Assembly: GCF_011601265.1 (NCBI RefSeq)
Contig: NZ_JAAOLX010000010.1
Span: forward strand, 1-64,000
Length of the DNA stretch: 64,000 bases
Direction of reading: 5' to 3'
Source of the DNA: Iodobacter violaceini
GTDB lineage: Bacteria; Pseudomonadota; Gammaproteobacteria; Burkholderiales; Chitinibacteraceae
This document shows, piece after piece, positions 54,127-64,000 of the stretch. Position 1 is the first letter of the stretch. The number at the start of each line of letters is the position of its first letter. Under the pieces are notes generated by a model that was not told the DNA's origin, made no database searches, and was given only the letters and a program-made list of their open reading frames with translations. A program made the translations under genes and the position numbers.

Positions 54127-55431
54127 ATGACTTCCACTACATATCGCCTCAGCTGGGTTACTTCTGCTAATAATCACCGTGATTTCCCATTGCAAAACCT
54201 GCCTTTCGGGATTTTTAGCCCGGAAGGCTTGCCGCCGCGCGGTGGGGTGGCGATTGGTGATTTTATTTTTGATTTGCAAACCGCAGTCGAAAACAGCTTA
54301 TTTACCGGCGAAGCCCTGAGCGCTGCACAAGCCGCCAGCGGTAAATCGCTGAATGCTTTTTTTGCCCTGCCGGTCAGCGCAAGGCTGGCACTGCGTGAGC
54401 GGCTGTTAGAGCTGCTTGACGCCGATTATGCTCAGCTGAAAAACCTGCAGGCACAAGGCGAAGCCCTGCTGCGCCCTGCCAGCGTTTGCAAAATGCACTT
54501 GCCAGCAAAAGTCGGTGATTACACCGATTTTTATACCGGCATTCATCACGCAGTAAACGTTGGCAAATTATTCCGCCCGGATAATCCGCTGCTGCCAAAT
54601 TACAAATATGTGCCGATTGGCTATCACGGCCGCTCGTCCACCATTTACCCAAGTGGCTTTGCCGTACGCCGCCCGCTGGGCCAAACACTCAAACCCGGCC
54701 AGGAAGTGCCCGCACTCACCCCATCAGCCCGTTTAGATTACGAGCTGGAGCTGGGCATCTGGGTAGCTGGCAGCAATCCGCAGGGCGAGGCCATCAGCAT
54801 TGCCAACGCCGCCGAGCATATTGCAGGTTTTTGCTTGCTGAACGATTGGTCGGCACGCGATTTACAAGCATGGGAATACCAGCCGCTCGGGCCTTTCCTC
54901 GCAAAAAACTTTGCCACCACCGTGTCCCCATGGGTAGTAACAGCCGAAGCCCTCGCGCCCTATCGCAGCGCTCAGCCTGCCCGCCCGGAGGGTGACCCTC
55001 AGCCGCTGCCCTATCTGTATGACGCAGCCGATCAGGCCAATGGCGCTTTTGATATCGAGCTGGAAGTACTGCTGCACACTGCAGCGCAAAAAGCCCAGGG
55101 CCTGCCGCCACATCGTTTGGGCCTGTCCAACACCCTGAATATGTACTGGACCGTGGCGCAGCTGATTACCCATCACACCGTGAACGGCTGCAGCTTGCGC
55201 TCTGGTGATTTGCTCGGCACCGGCACCTTATCCGGCCCAACAGCGGATTCGCTCGGCAGCCTGCTGGAGCTGAGCAATGGCGGCAAACAAGCTATCAGGC
55301 TGGATTCCGGCGAAGAGCGCTGCTTTTTAGCCGACGGCGACGAAATCATCATGCTCGCCCGCTGCAAAAAAGAAGGCCACCCAAGCATCGGTTTTGGCGA
55401 ATGCCGTGGGGTAATTTTAGCTGCTTCGTAG
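54127..55431 (+). CDS. fahA: Fumarylacetoacetase
   Basis: 434 residues. Hydrolyses fumarylacetoacetate to fumarate and acetoacetate. The small N-terminal SH3-like domain (LPFGIFSPEGLPPRGGVAIGD) precedes the FAH core: VGDYTDFYTGIHHAVNVGKLF, PIGYHGRSSTIYPSG, RLDYELELGIWVAG, LLNDWSARDLQAWEYQPLGPF and SGDLLGTGTLSGP. The Asp/Glu metal ligands are present. ACGGAG precedes the start. Its stop codon overlaps the left arm of an inverted repeat at 55427. Confidence 0.96.
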   Translation: MTSTTYRLSWVTSANNHRDFPLQNLPFGIFSPEGLPPRGGVAIGDFIFDLQTAVENSLFTGEALSAAQAASGKSLNAFFALPVSARLALRERLLELLDADYAQLKNLQAQGEALLRPASVCKMHLPAKVGDYTDFYTGIHHAVNVGKLFRPDNPLLPNYKYVPIGYHGRSSTIYPSGFAVRRPLGQTLKPGQEVPALTPSARLDYELELGIWVAGSNPQGEAISIANAAEHIAGFCLLNDWSARDLQAWEYQPLGPFLAKNFATTVSPWVVTAEALAPYRSAQPARPEGDPQPLPYLYDAADQANGAFDIELEVLLHTAAQKAQGLPPHRLGLSNTLNMYWTVAQLITHHTVNGCSLRSGDLLGTGTLSGPTADSLGSLLELSNGGKQAIRLDSGEERCFLADGDEIIMLARCKKEGHPSIGFGECRGVILAAS

Positions 55432-55552
55432 GGTGGGTTAGCCCGGTTGTTTGGGCGTAACCCGCCATGATGCATCCGTAAAATCTGGCGGGTTACGGCC
55501 GAAATAAATCAGCGCCCTAATGAGTATCGAGAGCGGCCTAACCCACCCTACG
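55427..55552. repeat. Composite inverted repeat overlapping the fahA stop
   Basis: CGTAGGGTGGGTTA (55427-55440) is exactly complementary to 55539-55552. An inner pair, GGCGTAACCCGCCA and TGGCGGGTTACGGCC, lies inside. The GCGGGTTA/TAACCCGC core is shared with the BIME-like elements at 2071 and 5641. The left arm includes the last bases of fahA. Confidence 0.75.
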
Positions 55553-55622
55553 ATAGCCATATTCTTGATCAGGAATTGCGTAGATATTTATACCCAAAGA
55601 CAAATATAAACAAGGTTTAAGC

Positions 55623-56252
55623 ATGGAACTCTACGGCTATTACCGCTCCACCTCGTCTTACCGCGTACGGATTGTACTGGCGCTAAAAGGGCTGGCTTAT
55701 GAAGCCGTGCCAGTCAACCTGCTCAAGGGCGAGCAAAAGGACGCGGCTTATCTTAGCGTCAACCCACAGGCACGCGTCCCGGCTTTGCTGGATCAGGCAC
55801 AGGAAGCAATTATCCAGTCGCCCGCAATTATTGAATATCTGGAAGAGCGCTACCCGGAAACGCCTCTGCTGCCCAAAGATTTATTTGAGCGGGCAAAAAT
55901 TCGCGGCATGGCAGCGCTGATCGCTTGCGATGTGCATCCGCTGCATAACGTCAGCGTGCTCAACTATCTGCGCCAAAACTACCAGTGCAAAGAAAACGAT
56001 ATTACGGCATGGATTAACGAATGGATTGCCCAGGGGCTGGCGGCGGTTGAGCAGCTTATTGGCGGGAGCGGCTATTGCTTTGGCGAAATCAGCCTGGCCG
56101 ACGCCTACCTGATCCCCCAGCTTTACGCAGCACGCCGCTTTAATGTGCCGCTGGATGCATACCCAAAGATATTAAGAGTAGAAGCCCTCGCCAATGAACA
56201 CCCGGCCTTTATCGCAGCCCACCCCCAAAATCAGGCCGATAGCCCTGAATAA
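55623..56252 (+). CDS. maiA: Maleylacetoacetate isomerase
   Basis: 209 residues, a zeta-class GST fold. Isomerises maleylacetoacetate to fumarylacetoacetate with glutathione. The signature YYRSTSSYRVRIVLALKG (SSYRVR active-site serines) is at the N-terminus, followed by VNPQARVPALLD, QSPAIIEYLEERYPETPLLP and the C-terminal domain motif ISLADAYLIPQLYAARRF. It sits between fahA and the acetoacetyl-CoA synthetase gene, the expected context. Confidence 0.95.
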   Translation: MELYGYYRSTSSYRVRIVLALKGLAYEAVPVNLLKGEQKDAAYLSVNPQARVPALLDQAQEAIIQSPAIIEYLEERYPETPLLPKDLFERAKIRGMAALIACDVHPLHNVSVLNYLRQNYQCKENDITAWINEWIAQGLAAVEQLIGGSGYCFGEISLADAYLIPQLYAARRFNVPLDAYPKILRVEALANEHPAFIAAHPQNQADSPE

Positions 56253-56270
56253 CTCAAAAACCAAAAAGCC

Positions 56271-56403
56271 CAAGTCTTAAAAAACGGAGAGAAGGAGAAC
56301 ACGGAGAAAAACCAACAAAAATGAAAACAAGCTCGCATATCACTGGGCTAAGAAGTCATTTTTCTCCGTGTCCTCTGTGCCCTCCGTGTTTCAAGATTTG
56401 GGT
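56271..56403. repeat. MITE-like inverted-repeat element, copy D (divergent)
   Basis: AACGGAGAGAAGG and AACACGGAGAAAAACC on the left pair with TTTTTCTCCGTGTCC and CCCTCCGTGTTT on the right. It resembles the inner part of copy C more than the outer arms. It fills the gap before the acetoacetyl-CoA synthetase gene. Confidence 0.65.
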
Positions 56404-56432
56404 TTGATGTAAGTTAACATAAAGGAATCGAC

Positions 56433-58389
<1,957 letters not shown>

Positions 58390-58391
<2 letters not shown>

Positions 58392-58428
58392 AATAACCGC
58401 CGCATGATCAATGCGGCGGCTATTTAAT
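58390..58428. terminator. Bidirectional terminator between aacS and the PEP-CTERM gene
   Basis: CCGCCGCAT and ATGCGGCGG enclose GATCA, with A-rich sequence before and TATTTAAT after. It serves the two converging genes. Confidence 0.8.
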
Positions 58429-58434
58429 ACAGGC

Positions 58435-59556
58435 TTAAGCCTGCGTGCGGCCTTTAGTTCGGCGCACCGCCAATAAGGCCAATAAACCCATGCCCATCAG
58501 TGCATAGGTTTCAGGCTCGGGTACCGGCATCGCAGGCGTGCTCATCATATAAGCGTGCGATTCACCCGTTTTGCTATTTAAAGCATCACCAACAACCCAG
58601 CCTGAATTGTTAATACTATTAGCACTTGTTAACTGCCAGCCTGCCGCAATTTCTTCGCTGGATAAATAGCTGTTTAAATCAATGATCTGCTGGCCAGCCC
58701 ACAATGCCGCGCGATAAGTACCATTGGCCAGGCTGGAAACTCCAACAACCTGACCCGCGTTATTAACTGCACGTGCAAAACTGGTATCTCCGCCAAGACC
58801 AGCCAGCTCCAGTAAAGAATCCCCCTGCCATAAAGCCGCACGCGACACTTTATTCATATTATCCAAACCGACAGTACCAGCGATCAAACCATGATCATTT
58901 ACTGCATTGGCATAACTCATAAAACCATAATCTTTCAATTGTGTGCCCGTTCCTCCATTCCATACTGCAGCATGCCCTATGCCTTTATCTGTTGTATAAC
59001 CAACCACCTGGCCCGGATTATTAACGCCGATTGCCACGCTGCCCATGGCGCCCAAAATACCCAGGTCTGAGGGCTTTGCTGTATTTTCCCAAACAGCCGC
59101 ATGAAATAATGAATTAGCAACTAAATCAGAAGAGCCAGCCATTTTCCCTGAATTATTTATGCTGTTAATGGCTCCATTAGGACCGCCTAAGGTCGATAAT
59201 TCGCTTGCCTGAGTCCCTTGCCACTGTAAAGGGCGAGAAACAGAAAAGCCGCCCCAAGGGCCTGGCAAATTCTTAGACCCCACCACAGTGCCAGAATCGT
59301 TGATATCCGTCGCGTAGCTTGGCACATTAAATGCCCCGCCCAGATTAGTAATTTTGTTGTTTTCCCAGAGCGTTGCGCGGCTTAATGTTGAATTTACCTC
59401 ATAGGAAAAGCCAACCACCTGACCCAGATTATTAATACTGATGGCGCTGCTTTTCGTGCCGCCCAAGGTGCCTAAATCCGTAAATGCCGCCTGTGTTTGA
59501 GTACTGGCAATCAGCAAAATAGCCGTAGTTAAAATCCCCTGCCTGAACATCCGCAT
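58435..59556 (-). CDS. HAF-repeat PEP-CTERM protein
   Basis: 373 residues. A signal peptide (MRMFRQGILTTAILLIASTQTQA) is followed by about seven HAF-type repeats, each with an INNxGQVVG-like turn and an AxLW strand (SINNLGQVVGFS, INDSGTVVGS, VNNAGQVVGVS, INNSGWVVGDA), which suggest a beta-propeller. The C-terminus is a canonical exosortase signal: VPEPETYALMGMGLLALL then Arg-rich RRTKGR. The protein would be exported and anchored or released by an exosortase encoded elsewhere. AGGA precedes the start. Confidence 0.92.
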   Translation of the reverse strand: MRMFRQGILTTAILLIASTQTQAAFTDLGTLGGTKSSAISINNLGQVVGFSYEVNSTLSRATLWENNKITNLGGAFNVPSYATDINDSGTVVGSKNLPGPWGGFSVSRPLQWQGTQASELSTLGGPNGAINSINNSGKMAGSSDLVANSLFHAAVWENTAKPSDLGILGAMGSVAIGVNNPGQVVGYTTDKGIGHAAVWNGGTGTQLKDYGFMSYANAVNDHGLIAGTVGLDNMNKVSRAALWQGDSLLELAGLGGDTSFARAVNNAGQVVGVSSLANGTYRAALWAGQQIIDLNSYLSSEEIAAGWQLTSANSINNSGWVVGDALNSKTGESHAYMMSTPAMPVPEPETYALMGMGLLALLAVRRTKGRTQA

Positions 59557-59791
59557 ATAAAATCCTGTTGGGTTAATTAAATGTTACAAAAATGCTGTAA
59601 CTGCAGACAGTTAACCCAATAAAAATTACTACAAAATTACAATACAAAAAAAATACAAAACTATTTCTTACACAACAATCAATAAACTTCAAATTTAAGT
59701 ACGCAGCTACGCAAAAATACCAGCCAGCTCTTTATTTCTGAAAAAATATCTGCACAAAAATTAGCAGCACAATATTGAGCAATAAACAGGG

Positions 59792-59934
59792 TTCTGCGGA
59801 ATGGCCCGCCACACCATCAGCGGCTAAATCATCGGGCTGGGCCGTGCGCATTGTGCGTGTATGACAAGCCGGTAAAAAACACGGATGCGCTTGCCAGTCC
59901 AGAGGTGCAGAAGGAATTCAGAAACCGGGCATAG
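59792..59934 (+). pseudogene. Decayed 3' end of an acetoacetyl-CoA synthetase gene
   Basis: The stretch aligns without difficulty to the last 140 bases of the gene at 56433-58391: CACCATCAGCGGC is exact, then the frame is broken by TAA where the lysine codon of SGK stood and by small shifts. The final part still reads KPVKNTDALASPE then EFRNRA and stop, against RPVKNTDALANPE and EFRNRV in the intact gene. It is a degraded duplicate or the trace of a lost paralogue. Confidence 0.8.
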
Positions 59935-60018
59935 CTGACGACTTAACCCCCGGTATGCATTTGAAGCGCTGCCAGCGCTGAAGGCGCTTGAAAACCAGGC
60001 AGAGCCGGCGAATCATTC

Positions 60019-60042
60019 AAAGCGGCAGTGTGCCGCCTTTTT
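60019..60042 (+). terminator. Terminator behind the aacS remnant
   Basis: AGCGGCA and TGCCGCCT pair tightly and are followed by five T. It probably served the gene now reduced to a remnant. Confidence 0.7.
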
Positions 60043-60211
60043 CATGCCCCGCAATCCTGTTGATTGCATACAAAATAGCCAGCACCTCAGCCTGACAAAT
60101 AATGAAAATAAGCATTCAATCAGGCCGTTTAGCAATTTTCTACACTATTACCATCTAATAGCACTAGGCTGACCCGAGCCTAAGCTTCACTGGGTGTTTA
60201 AGGTGAATGAA

Positions 60212-61822
60212 ATGTCGCTTAAAAATATGGCGGTTAAACAACAGCTGAGTATTTTACTTGGCAGTGTTTTACTTTGCATTTTGCTGCTGGCCTGCTACTC
60301 CTACCAGTCGCTTACCACGGTGATGATAAATGGCCATCTTTATAAGCAAATCACCGAAACAAACAGCTTAACGGCAGATATCCTGCCGCCCCCGCAATAT
60401 ATTATTGAATCATTTCTGATCATCAACCAATTAAGCAACTCGCCGGTTCAGATGCATGATCCGCTGCTCAAACGCTTTAAAGAAACTAAAGAGGCGTTTT
60501 ACAAAGGACAGGAAAACTGGAAAACCCAAACACTGCCTTCACAGCTGCTGCAAGGGCTTACACAACCCGTTTTTAAACCCGCCCACGCCTTTTATCAGGA
60601 AGCAGAAAACCATTTTCTGCCTGCACTGCAAGCAGGCAATACCGATGAAGCCACTCAATCGAAGATAAAACTGGATCAGCTTTACCAAGCTCATCGCCAG
60701 GCCGTTGAGGCACTGCTTCCGCTTGCCGGAGCAGAGCAAAAGCGGCTTGAAACAGAAGCGGGCAATGTGGTGAGTCAGGCGCTGACATGGCTCATTGCCG
60801 TCACCTCAGTCTTGATTGCCATCATCATTACCCTCGCCTTCTGGATAATACGATCCATATATGCCCGGCTTGGCGGAGAGCCAGTCTATGCGGCCGAAAT
60901 TGTGCAGCAAATTGCCAATGGAAATTTAACAACAACTATCAAACTCAGCCCTGATGATCACTGCAGCCTGCTCTTTCACATGCAGCAAATGAGTAATAAT
61001 CTTTCTCAGGTATTAAGCCAGGTCAGCGGCGTTGCCAGCACACTGGCCTCAACATCGGTTGAGCTATCTGCATCTGCACACGCCATCAGCCTGAATGCAG
61101 CCGAGCAGGCGGCAAGCGTAGAGGAAACCAGCGCTTCAGTAGAAGAAATCACCTCCATCGTGGCACAAAGCGCAGATAATTCCCGAATCTGCGATGGCAT
61201 CGCCAGCAAGTCATCGCTGGATACCATTGAAGGCGCAAAGGCCGTCAAACTCACCGCCACAGCCATGTATCAGATTGCTAAAAAAATCAGCATTATTGAT
61301 GACATCGCTTATCAGACCAATTTATTAGCGCTTAATGCTGCCATCGAAGCTGCCCGCGCTGGGGAGTATGGCAAGGGCTTTGCCGTAGTTGCTGCTGAAG
61401 TACGAAAGCTCGCCGAACGCAGCCAGGTTGCCGCACAGGAAATCAGCGAGATTGCCGACAACAGCGTGCTTCTGTCAGAAAGAGCGGGGCAATTACTCGA
61501 TCAAATGCTGCCCGCAATCACCCAAACCGCCAACCTGGTGCAGGAAATCAGTGCCGCCGGCAATGAACAAACGATAGGCCTTGATCAGATCAATCTGGCA
61601 GTCAGCCAGCTGGCCAGATCAACGCAGCTGAATGCAGAATCTTCAGAAGAGCTTTCCTCTGCTTCAGAAGAAATGAGCACCAGGGCCAGCCAGCTTGAAG
61701 AAATGATTAGTTTTTTTCAGCTGGATCAGCTGGCTCACAACCTTCAGCCTGCACCACCCCATGACATTAAATTTTCCGCGTTTTCTGAACCATCACATTT
61801 GGCGCTGCAGGGAGCCAAATAA
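60212..61822 (+). CDS. Methyl-accepting chemotaxis protein
   Basis: 536 residues from ATG 60212, after AAGGTG; an upstream GTG at 60194 is less likely. One membrane helix near residue 20 ([18 protein letters not shown]), a periplasmic helical sensor of about 150 residues, a second helix ([23 protein letters not shown]), a HAMP region, then the signalling hairpin with the conserved tip [43 protein letters not shown] (seen as [16 protein letters not shown] and [16 protein letters not shown]). It controls the CheA kinase. The adaptation-helix 1 side looks shortened near [16 protein letters not shown]. No che genes adjoin it. Confidence 0.93.
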   Translation: MSLKNMAVKQQLSILLGSVLLCILLLACYSYQSLTTVMINGHLYKQITETNSLTADILPPPQYIIESFLIINQLSNSPVQMHDPLLKRFKETKEAFYKGQENWKTQTLPSQLLQGLTQPVFKPAHAFYQEAENHFLPALQAGNTDEATQSKIKLDQLYQAHRQAVEALLPLAGAEQKRLETEAGNVVSQALTWLIAVTSVLIAIIITLAFWIIRSIYARLGGEPVYAAEIVQQIANGNLTTTIKLSPDDHCSLLFHMQQMSNNLSQVLSQVSGVASTLASTSVELSASAHAISLNAAEQAASVEETSASVEEITSIVAQSADNSRICDGIASKSSLDTIEGAKAVKLTATAMYQIAKKISIIDDIAYQTNLLALNAAIEAARAGEYGKGFAVVAAEVRKLAERSQVAAQEISEIADNSVLLSERAGQLLDQMLPAITQTANLVQEISAAGNEQTIGLDQINLAVSQLARSTQLNAESSEELSSASEEMSTRASQLEEMISFFQLDQLAHNLQPAPPHDIKFSAFSEPSHLALQGAK

Positions 61823-62059
61823 GCCCGTTAGGCTGTTTGCCGGTTAAAGTGTGAAATAAATAATTTTTATGCTCAGAGGCAGATGCTGCACATTTTTTTC
61901 CAGCCCTGTTTCCCGCCAGAACCTTTGCATCGCAAGCAGATTCGCGGCCTCTGTAAAACAATAATAAAAGGCGAAATAAACCAGCTGCCATTGATTAATA
62001 TCCCACTGCCCCCATCTATGGCTACGCGGATCTGCCGCTAAAACTGATCAAGGAACATT

Positions 62060-62569
62060 ATGTCCATTTCTATGTACACCGCCAGCGTTCCCGTTTTTAA
62101 ACAATTACTTACCGCTCTTTCCGATGTTTTAGCCAAGGCAGAAACCCACGCCGAAGCACATAAAATCGACCCGACCGTTTTGCTGCAGACCCGCTTATAT
62201 CCGGATATGTTTCCGCTGGTACGCCAGGTGCAGATCGCATGTGATTTTGCCAAAAGCGTCCCTGCCCGCTTAGCGAATGTTGAAGTACCGGCATACGAAG
62301 ACAATGAACAAACCTTTGCCGAGCTACAGGCGCGTATTTCTAAAACCCTGGCCTTTATCAATGGCCTGAGTGCCGCGCAAATTGATGGCAGTGAAGCCTT
62401 AGAAATCGTACTGCGCCCCGGAACGCCTAAGGAGAAAAAACTCAGCGGTCAGACCTATCTGCTCTCTTACGGCTTGCCGCAATTTTTCTTCCATGTCACC
62501 ACCACTTACGCACTGCTGCGCCACAACGGTGTAGAAATTGGTAAACGCGATTTTATGGGCGCATTCTAA
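62060..62569 (+). CDS. DUF1993 family protein
   Basis: 169 residues starting MSISMYTASVPVFKQLLTAL, with AAGGAA upstream. It reads LLQTRLYPDMFPLVRQVQIACDFAKSVPARLA and ends in LPQFFFHVTTTYALLRHNGVEIGKRDFMG, the standard pattern of DUF1993, a DinB-like four-helix fold. His and Asp in HVTTTYALLRHNG could bind metal as in DinB relatives. Biochemical role unknown. Followed by a terminator. Confidence 0.88.
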   Translation: MSISMYTASVPVFKQLLTALSDVLAKAETHAEAHKIDPTVLLQTRLYPDMFPLVRQVQIACDFAKSVPARLANVEVPAYEDNEQTFAELQARISKTLAFINGLSAAQIDGSEALEIVLRPGTPKEKKLSGQTYLLSYGLPQFFFHVTTTYALLRHNGVEIGKRDFMGAF

Positions 62570-62929
62570 GCGGCCAGCCCTGCATCTGAAGATGCAGGGC
62601 TTTTAATCAGCGCAATCAATTCCTCATGCCCGCAAAGGGCATTTTTTATATCAGCACACCGCCACTCAATCATGTTCAGCCCCTTTCTGCCGCGCTCAGG
62701 CAGCAGCCATCAGGCACGCCATAAATACGCATTAAATATGCTCCCTATTGATCAGCTATCCGCTTTTTCTGATAGCTGACATTTAAAAATGTGAATAGAC
62801 GATATAAATATTTTTAATTAAAGTTCACTCACTGAATCAGCACACAAAAACCAGCCAATTCATACAACAAAAAAATTATTAAAATAAAACCACACAAACC
62901 ATTTATTCTTTACCACACCGGAGCAAGCC
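62570..62929. other. 360-bp intergenic region
   Basis: After the terminator at 62576-62606 the sequence becomes AT-rich (62740-62910), as expected for a promoter before the diiron-protein gene. No gene or further repeat was found. Confidence 0.5.
62576..62606 (+). terminator. Terminator after the DUF1993 gene
   Basis: AGCCCTGCATC and GATGCAGGGCTTTT form a strong stem with a short loop and T-run. Confidence 0.85.
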
Positions 62930-63613
62930 ATGAATCTGCCACAAGATCTGAAGAATTTTGTCGAAAACTCCATTGATGAATTAAATCTGAGAGAACACAC
63001 TTACTTTAGTAATTTACTAAGTGGCCAATACTCTAAAGAGCAATTTATTCAATCACAGAATCAATTCTCTTATTTAGTTAAACACTTTTCCCGCTCTATG
63101 GCATCGGTTATTGCCAATATCCCAAGTGATTTAACACGCACAGCAATTGTGGGCAATTTGTGGGAAGAACATGGCCATGGAGACCCGGCCAAAGTGCACG
63201 GCAAAGCTATTCTTACCCTGATTGACCGCTTAGGCGGAGATTCAAATCAATTAAATGAAAAGCACGCATCAGAATCAATCCGAATTTTCAATATTGCCTT
63301 ACGCGGTATTTCTGTTTTTGAAGACTACAGAATCTCTACCGCCGTATTTGGTGCAATTGAAAGAGTATTCGTCAATATTTCTTCATTAATTTGTGAAGGG
63401 ATTATTGAGCAAGGCTGGCTGACAGAAGACCGCGTGATTCACTATGCCTTGCATAAAGAAATTGATACCAAACATGCCGAAGAGTTTTTAGAAGTCGTCG
63501 TTGACGACTGGAATCATGATGAAGAAAGTAAAGAATTAGTTAAAGTGGGCATACGCCTGGGCCTGCGCTTATTTACCAATGTATACAGCGATTTTGCCCG
63601 TGAATTAAATTAA
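62930..63613 (+). CDS. Haem-oxygenase-like diiron protein (iron-containing redox enzyme family)
   Basis: 227 residues (MNLPQDLKNFVENSIDELNL...), all helical. The motifs NLWEEHGHGDPAKVHGKAIL and VIHYALHKEIDTKHAEEFLEVV supply a Glu/His/Asp/His set typical of the haem-oxygenase-like diiron oxidases (relatives of CADD, UndA and PqqC). Such enzymes oxidise fatty acids, amino acids or cofactors with O2. The substrate cannot be predicted. It is monocistronic, with GGAGC before the start and a multi-hairpin region after it. Confidence 0.82.
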   Translation: MNLPQDLKNFVENSIDELNLREHTYFSNLLSGQYSKEQFIQSQNQFSYLVKHFSRSMASVIANIPSDLTRTAIVGNLWEEHGHGDPAKVHGKAILTLIDRLGGDSNQLNEKHASESIRIFNIALRGISVFEDYRISTAVFGAIERVFVNISSLICEGIIEQGWLTEDRVIHYALHKEIDTKHAEEFLEVVVDDWNHDEESKELVKVGIRLGLRLFTNVYSDFARELN

Positions 63614-63624
63614 AGGCGAAGGGC

Positions 63625-63728
63625 GCTCTGATTTTCATTCTGGAATGGATTAAGCGGGAACCGGTACAAAACTGGCTTCCCGCTAATGCATAAATGGAAA
63701 TAAATCAGAGCATCCCCAACTATTGGGG
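63625..63728. promoter_or_regulatory. Hairpin-rich segment upstream of gltX
   Basis: GCTCTGATTT (63625-63634) pairs with AAATCAGAGC (63702-63711). Inside, AAGCGGGAA pairs with TTCCCGCT (63652-63684); after it CCCCAACTATTGGGG (63714-63728) forms another hairpin. GCGCTCTGAT recurs at 63741. It may be a terminator of the preceding gene or a structured gltX leader. Confidence 0.5.
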
Positions 63729-63797
63729 GATAACGGTGAGGCGCTCTGATGCCTCCCATATATGGCCTTTCAGCCGTCATCTTTCCGGATCGATTTT

Positions 63798-64000
63798 ATG
63801 ACTGTACGTACTCGTTTTGCCCCTAGTCCTACGGGCTTATTACATATTGGTGGTGTACGCACCGCGCTGTTTTCATGGGCGCATGCCCGCAAAAATGGCG
63901 GTGCATTTGTGCTGCGCATTGAAGACACCGATTTAGAGCGCTCCACACCAGAATCTGTGAAAGCCATCATGGATGGCATGCATTGGGCAGGCATCGATTA
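63798..64000 (+). CDS. gltX: Glutamyl-tRNA synthetase (5' part, cut by window edge)
   Basis: The first 67 codons read [22 protein letters not shown], then [13 protein letters not shown] and [15 protein letters not shown]. The FAPSPTG and LHIGG (HIGH-class) motifs bind ATP, and RIEDTD is a class I GluRS hallmark. It charges tRNA-Glu. The gene runs off the right end of the window. Confidence 0.96.
   Translation, partial: MTVRTRFAPSPTGLLHIGGVRTALFSWAHARKNGGAFVLRIEDTDLERSTPESVKAIMDGMHWAGID

Larger units (their letters stand above)
59557..60211. other. 655-bp intergenic region with gene remnant and terminator
   Basis: AT-rich from 59557 to 59790 (promoter area of the PEP-CTERM gene), then the aacS remnant (59792-59934), then a hairpin with T-run (60019-60042) and the promoter area of the chemoreceptor. 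No intact gene is seen. Confidence 0.6.

Overview
The window looks like chromosome of a Gram-negative betaproteobacterium, most likely a Neisseriales/Chromobacteriaceae member such as an Iodobacter relative. This is inferred from the protein families, the pgk-fba neighbourhood, lipoprotein and outer-membrane genes, a complete homogentisate pathway and moderate GC; no marker search was possible. Most of the window is housekeeping or ordinary metabolic DNA, with two clearly accessory regions.

Region 1 (1-6.9 kb, minus strand) is an array of four orphan Rhs C-terminal cassettes. Each keeps a nearly identical Rhs core and ends in a different toxin-like tip. Three are followed by a small immunity-like gene; the fourth tip is split by an IS3-family element (about 128-1323). 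Short repeats and hairpins separate the cassettes. Next is a BACON/beta-propeller lipoprotein broken by a one-base frameshift (7.0-9.75 kb).

Region 2 (10-15 kb) has fba, a cupin gene and pgk on the minus strand, then an MFS exporter and a YfaZ-type outer-membrane protein. Region 3 (15.7-24.9 kb) is a single giant gene of about 3,060 codons. It is built almost wholly from an octapeptide repeat in a three-level hierarchy and capped by a calcium-binding C-terminal domain of the RTX/type-I-secretion kind. This is the most unusual object in the window.

Region 4 (24.9-30 kb) is an electrophile/aldehyde detoxification operon (YqhD-like alcohol dehydrogenase, GST, MDR reductase, NemA-like alkene reductase) behind a NemR-like TetR gene; the same 16-bp operator lies before the regulator and before the operon. 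Region 5 (30-40.3 kb) carries cysK, cca, a glnK-amtB operon with visible sigma-54 and NtrC sites, ubiK, a GNAT gene, aqpZ, a VOC protein, the RNase P RNA gene, pyrC, a TusA-like gene and a cation efflux gene. Region 6 (40.4-45 kb) is a compact plus-strand run: PepSY protein, cytochrome b561, OmpR-type regulator, histidine kinase, His-rich CDF transporter, CNP1-like protein; the order suggests metal sensing and efflux. Region 7 (45-52.5 kb) holds a Bcr/CflA exporter with a lipocalin-like protein and divergent LysR gene, proB, msrQ, an HD-GYP protein and a ferredoxin-like protein.

Region 8 (51.7-58.4 kb) is tyrosine/homogentisate breakdown: an IclR regulator divergent from hmgA, fahA, maiA and an acetoacetyl-CoA synthetase, together taking homogentisate to fumarate and acetoacetyl-CoA. 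Its spacers contain MITE-like inverted repeats. Region 9 (58.4-64 kb) has a PEP-CTERM HAF-repeat protein, a decayed copy of the 3' end of the acetoacetyl-CoA synthetase gene, a chemoreceptor, a DUF1993 protein, a haem-oxygenase-like diiron protein and the start of gltX.
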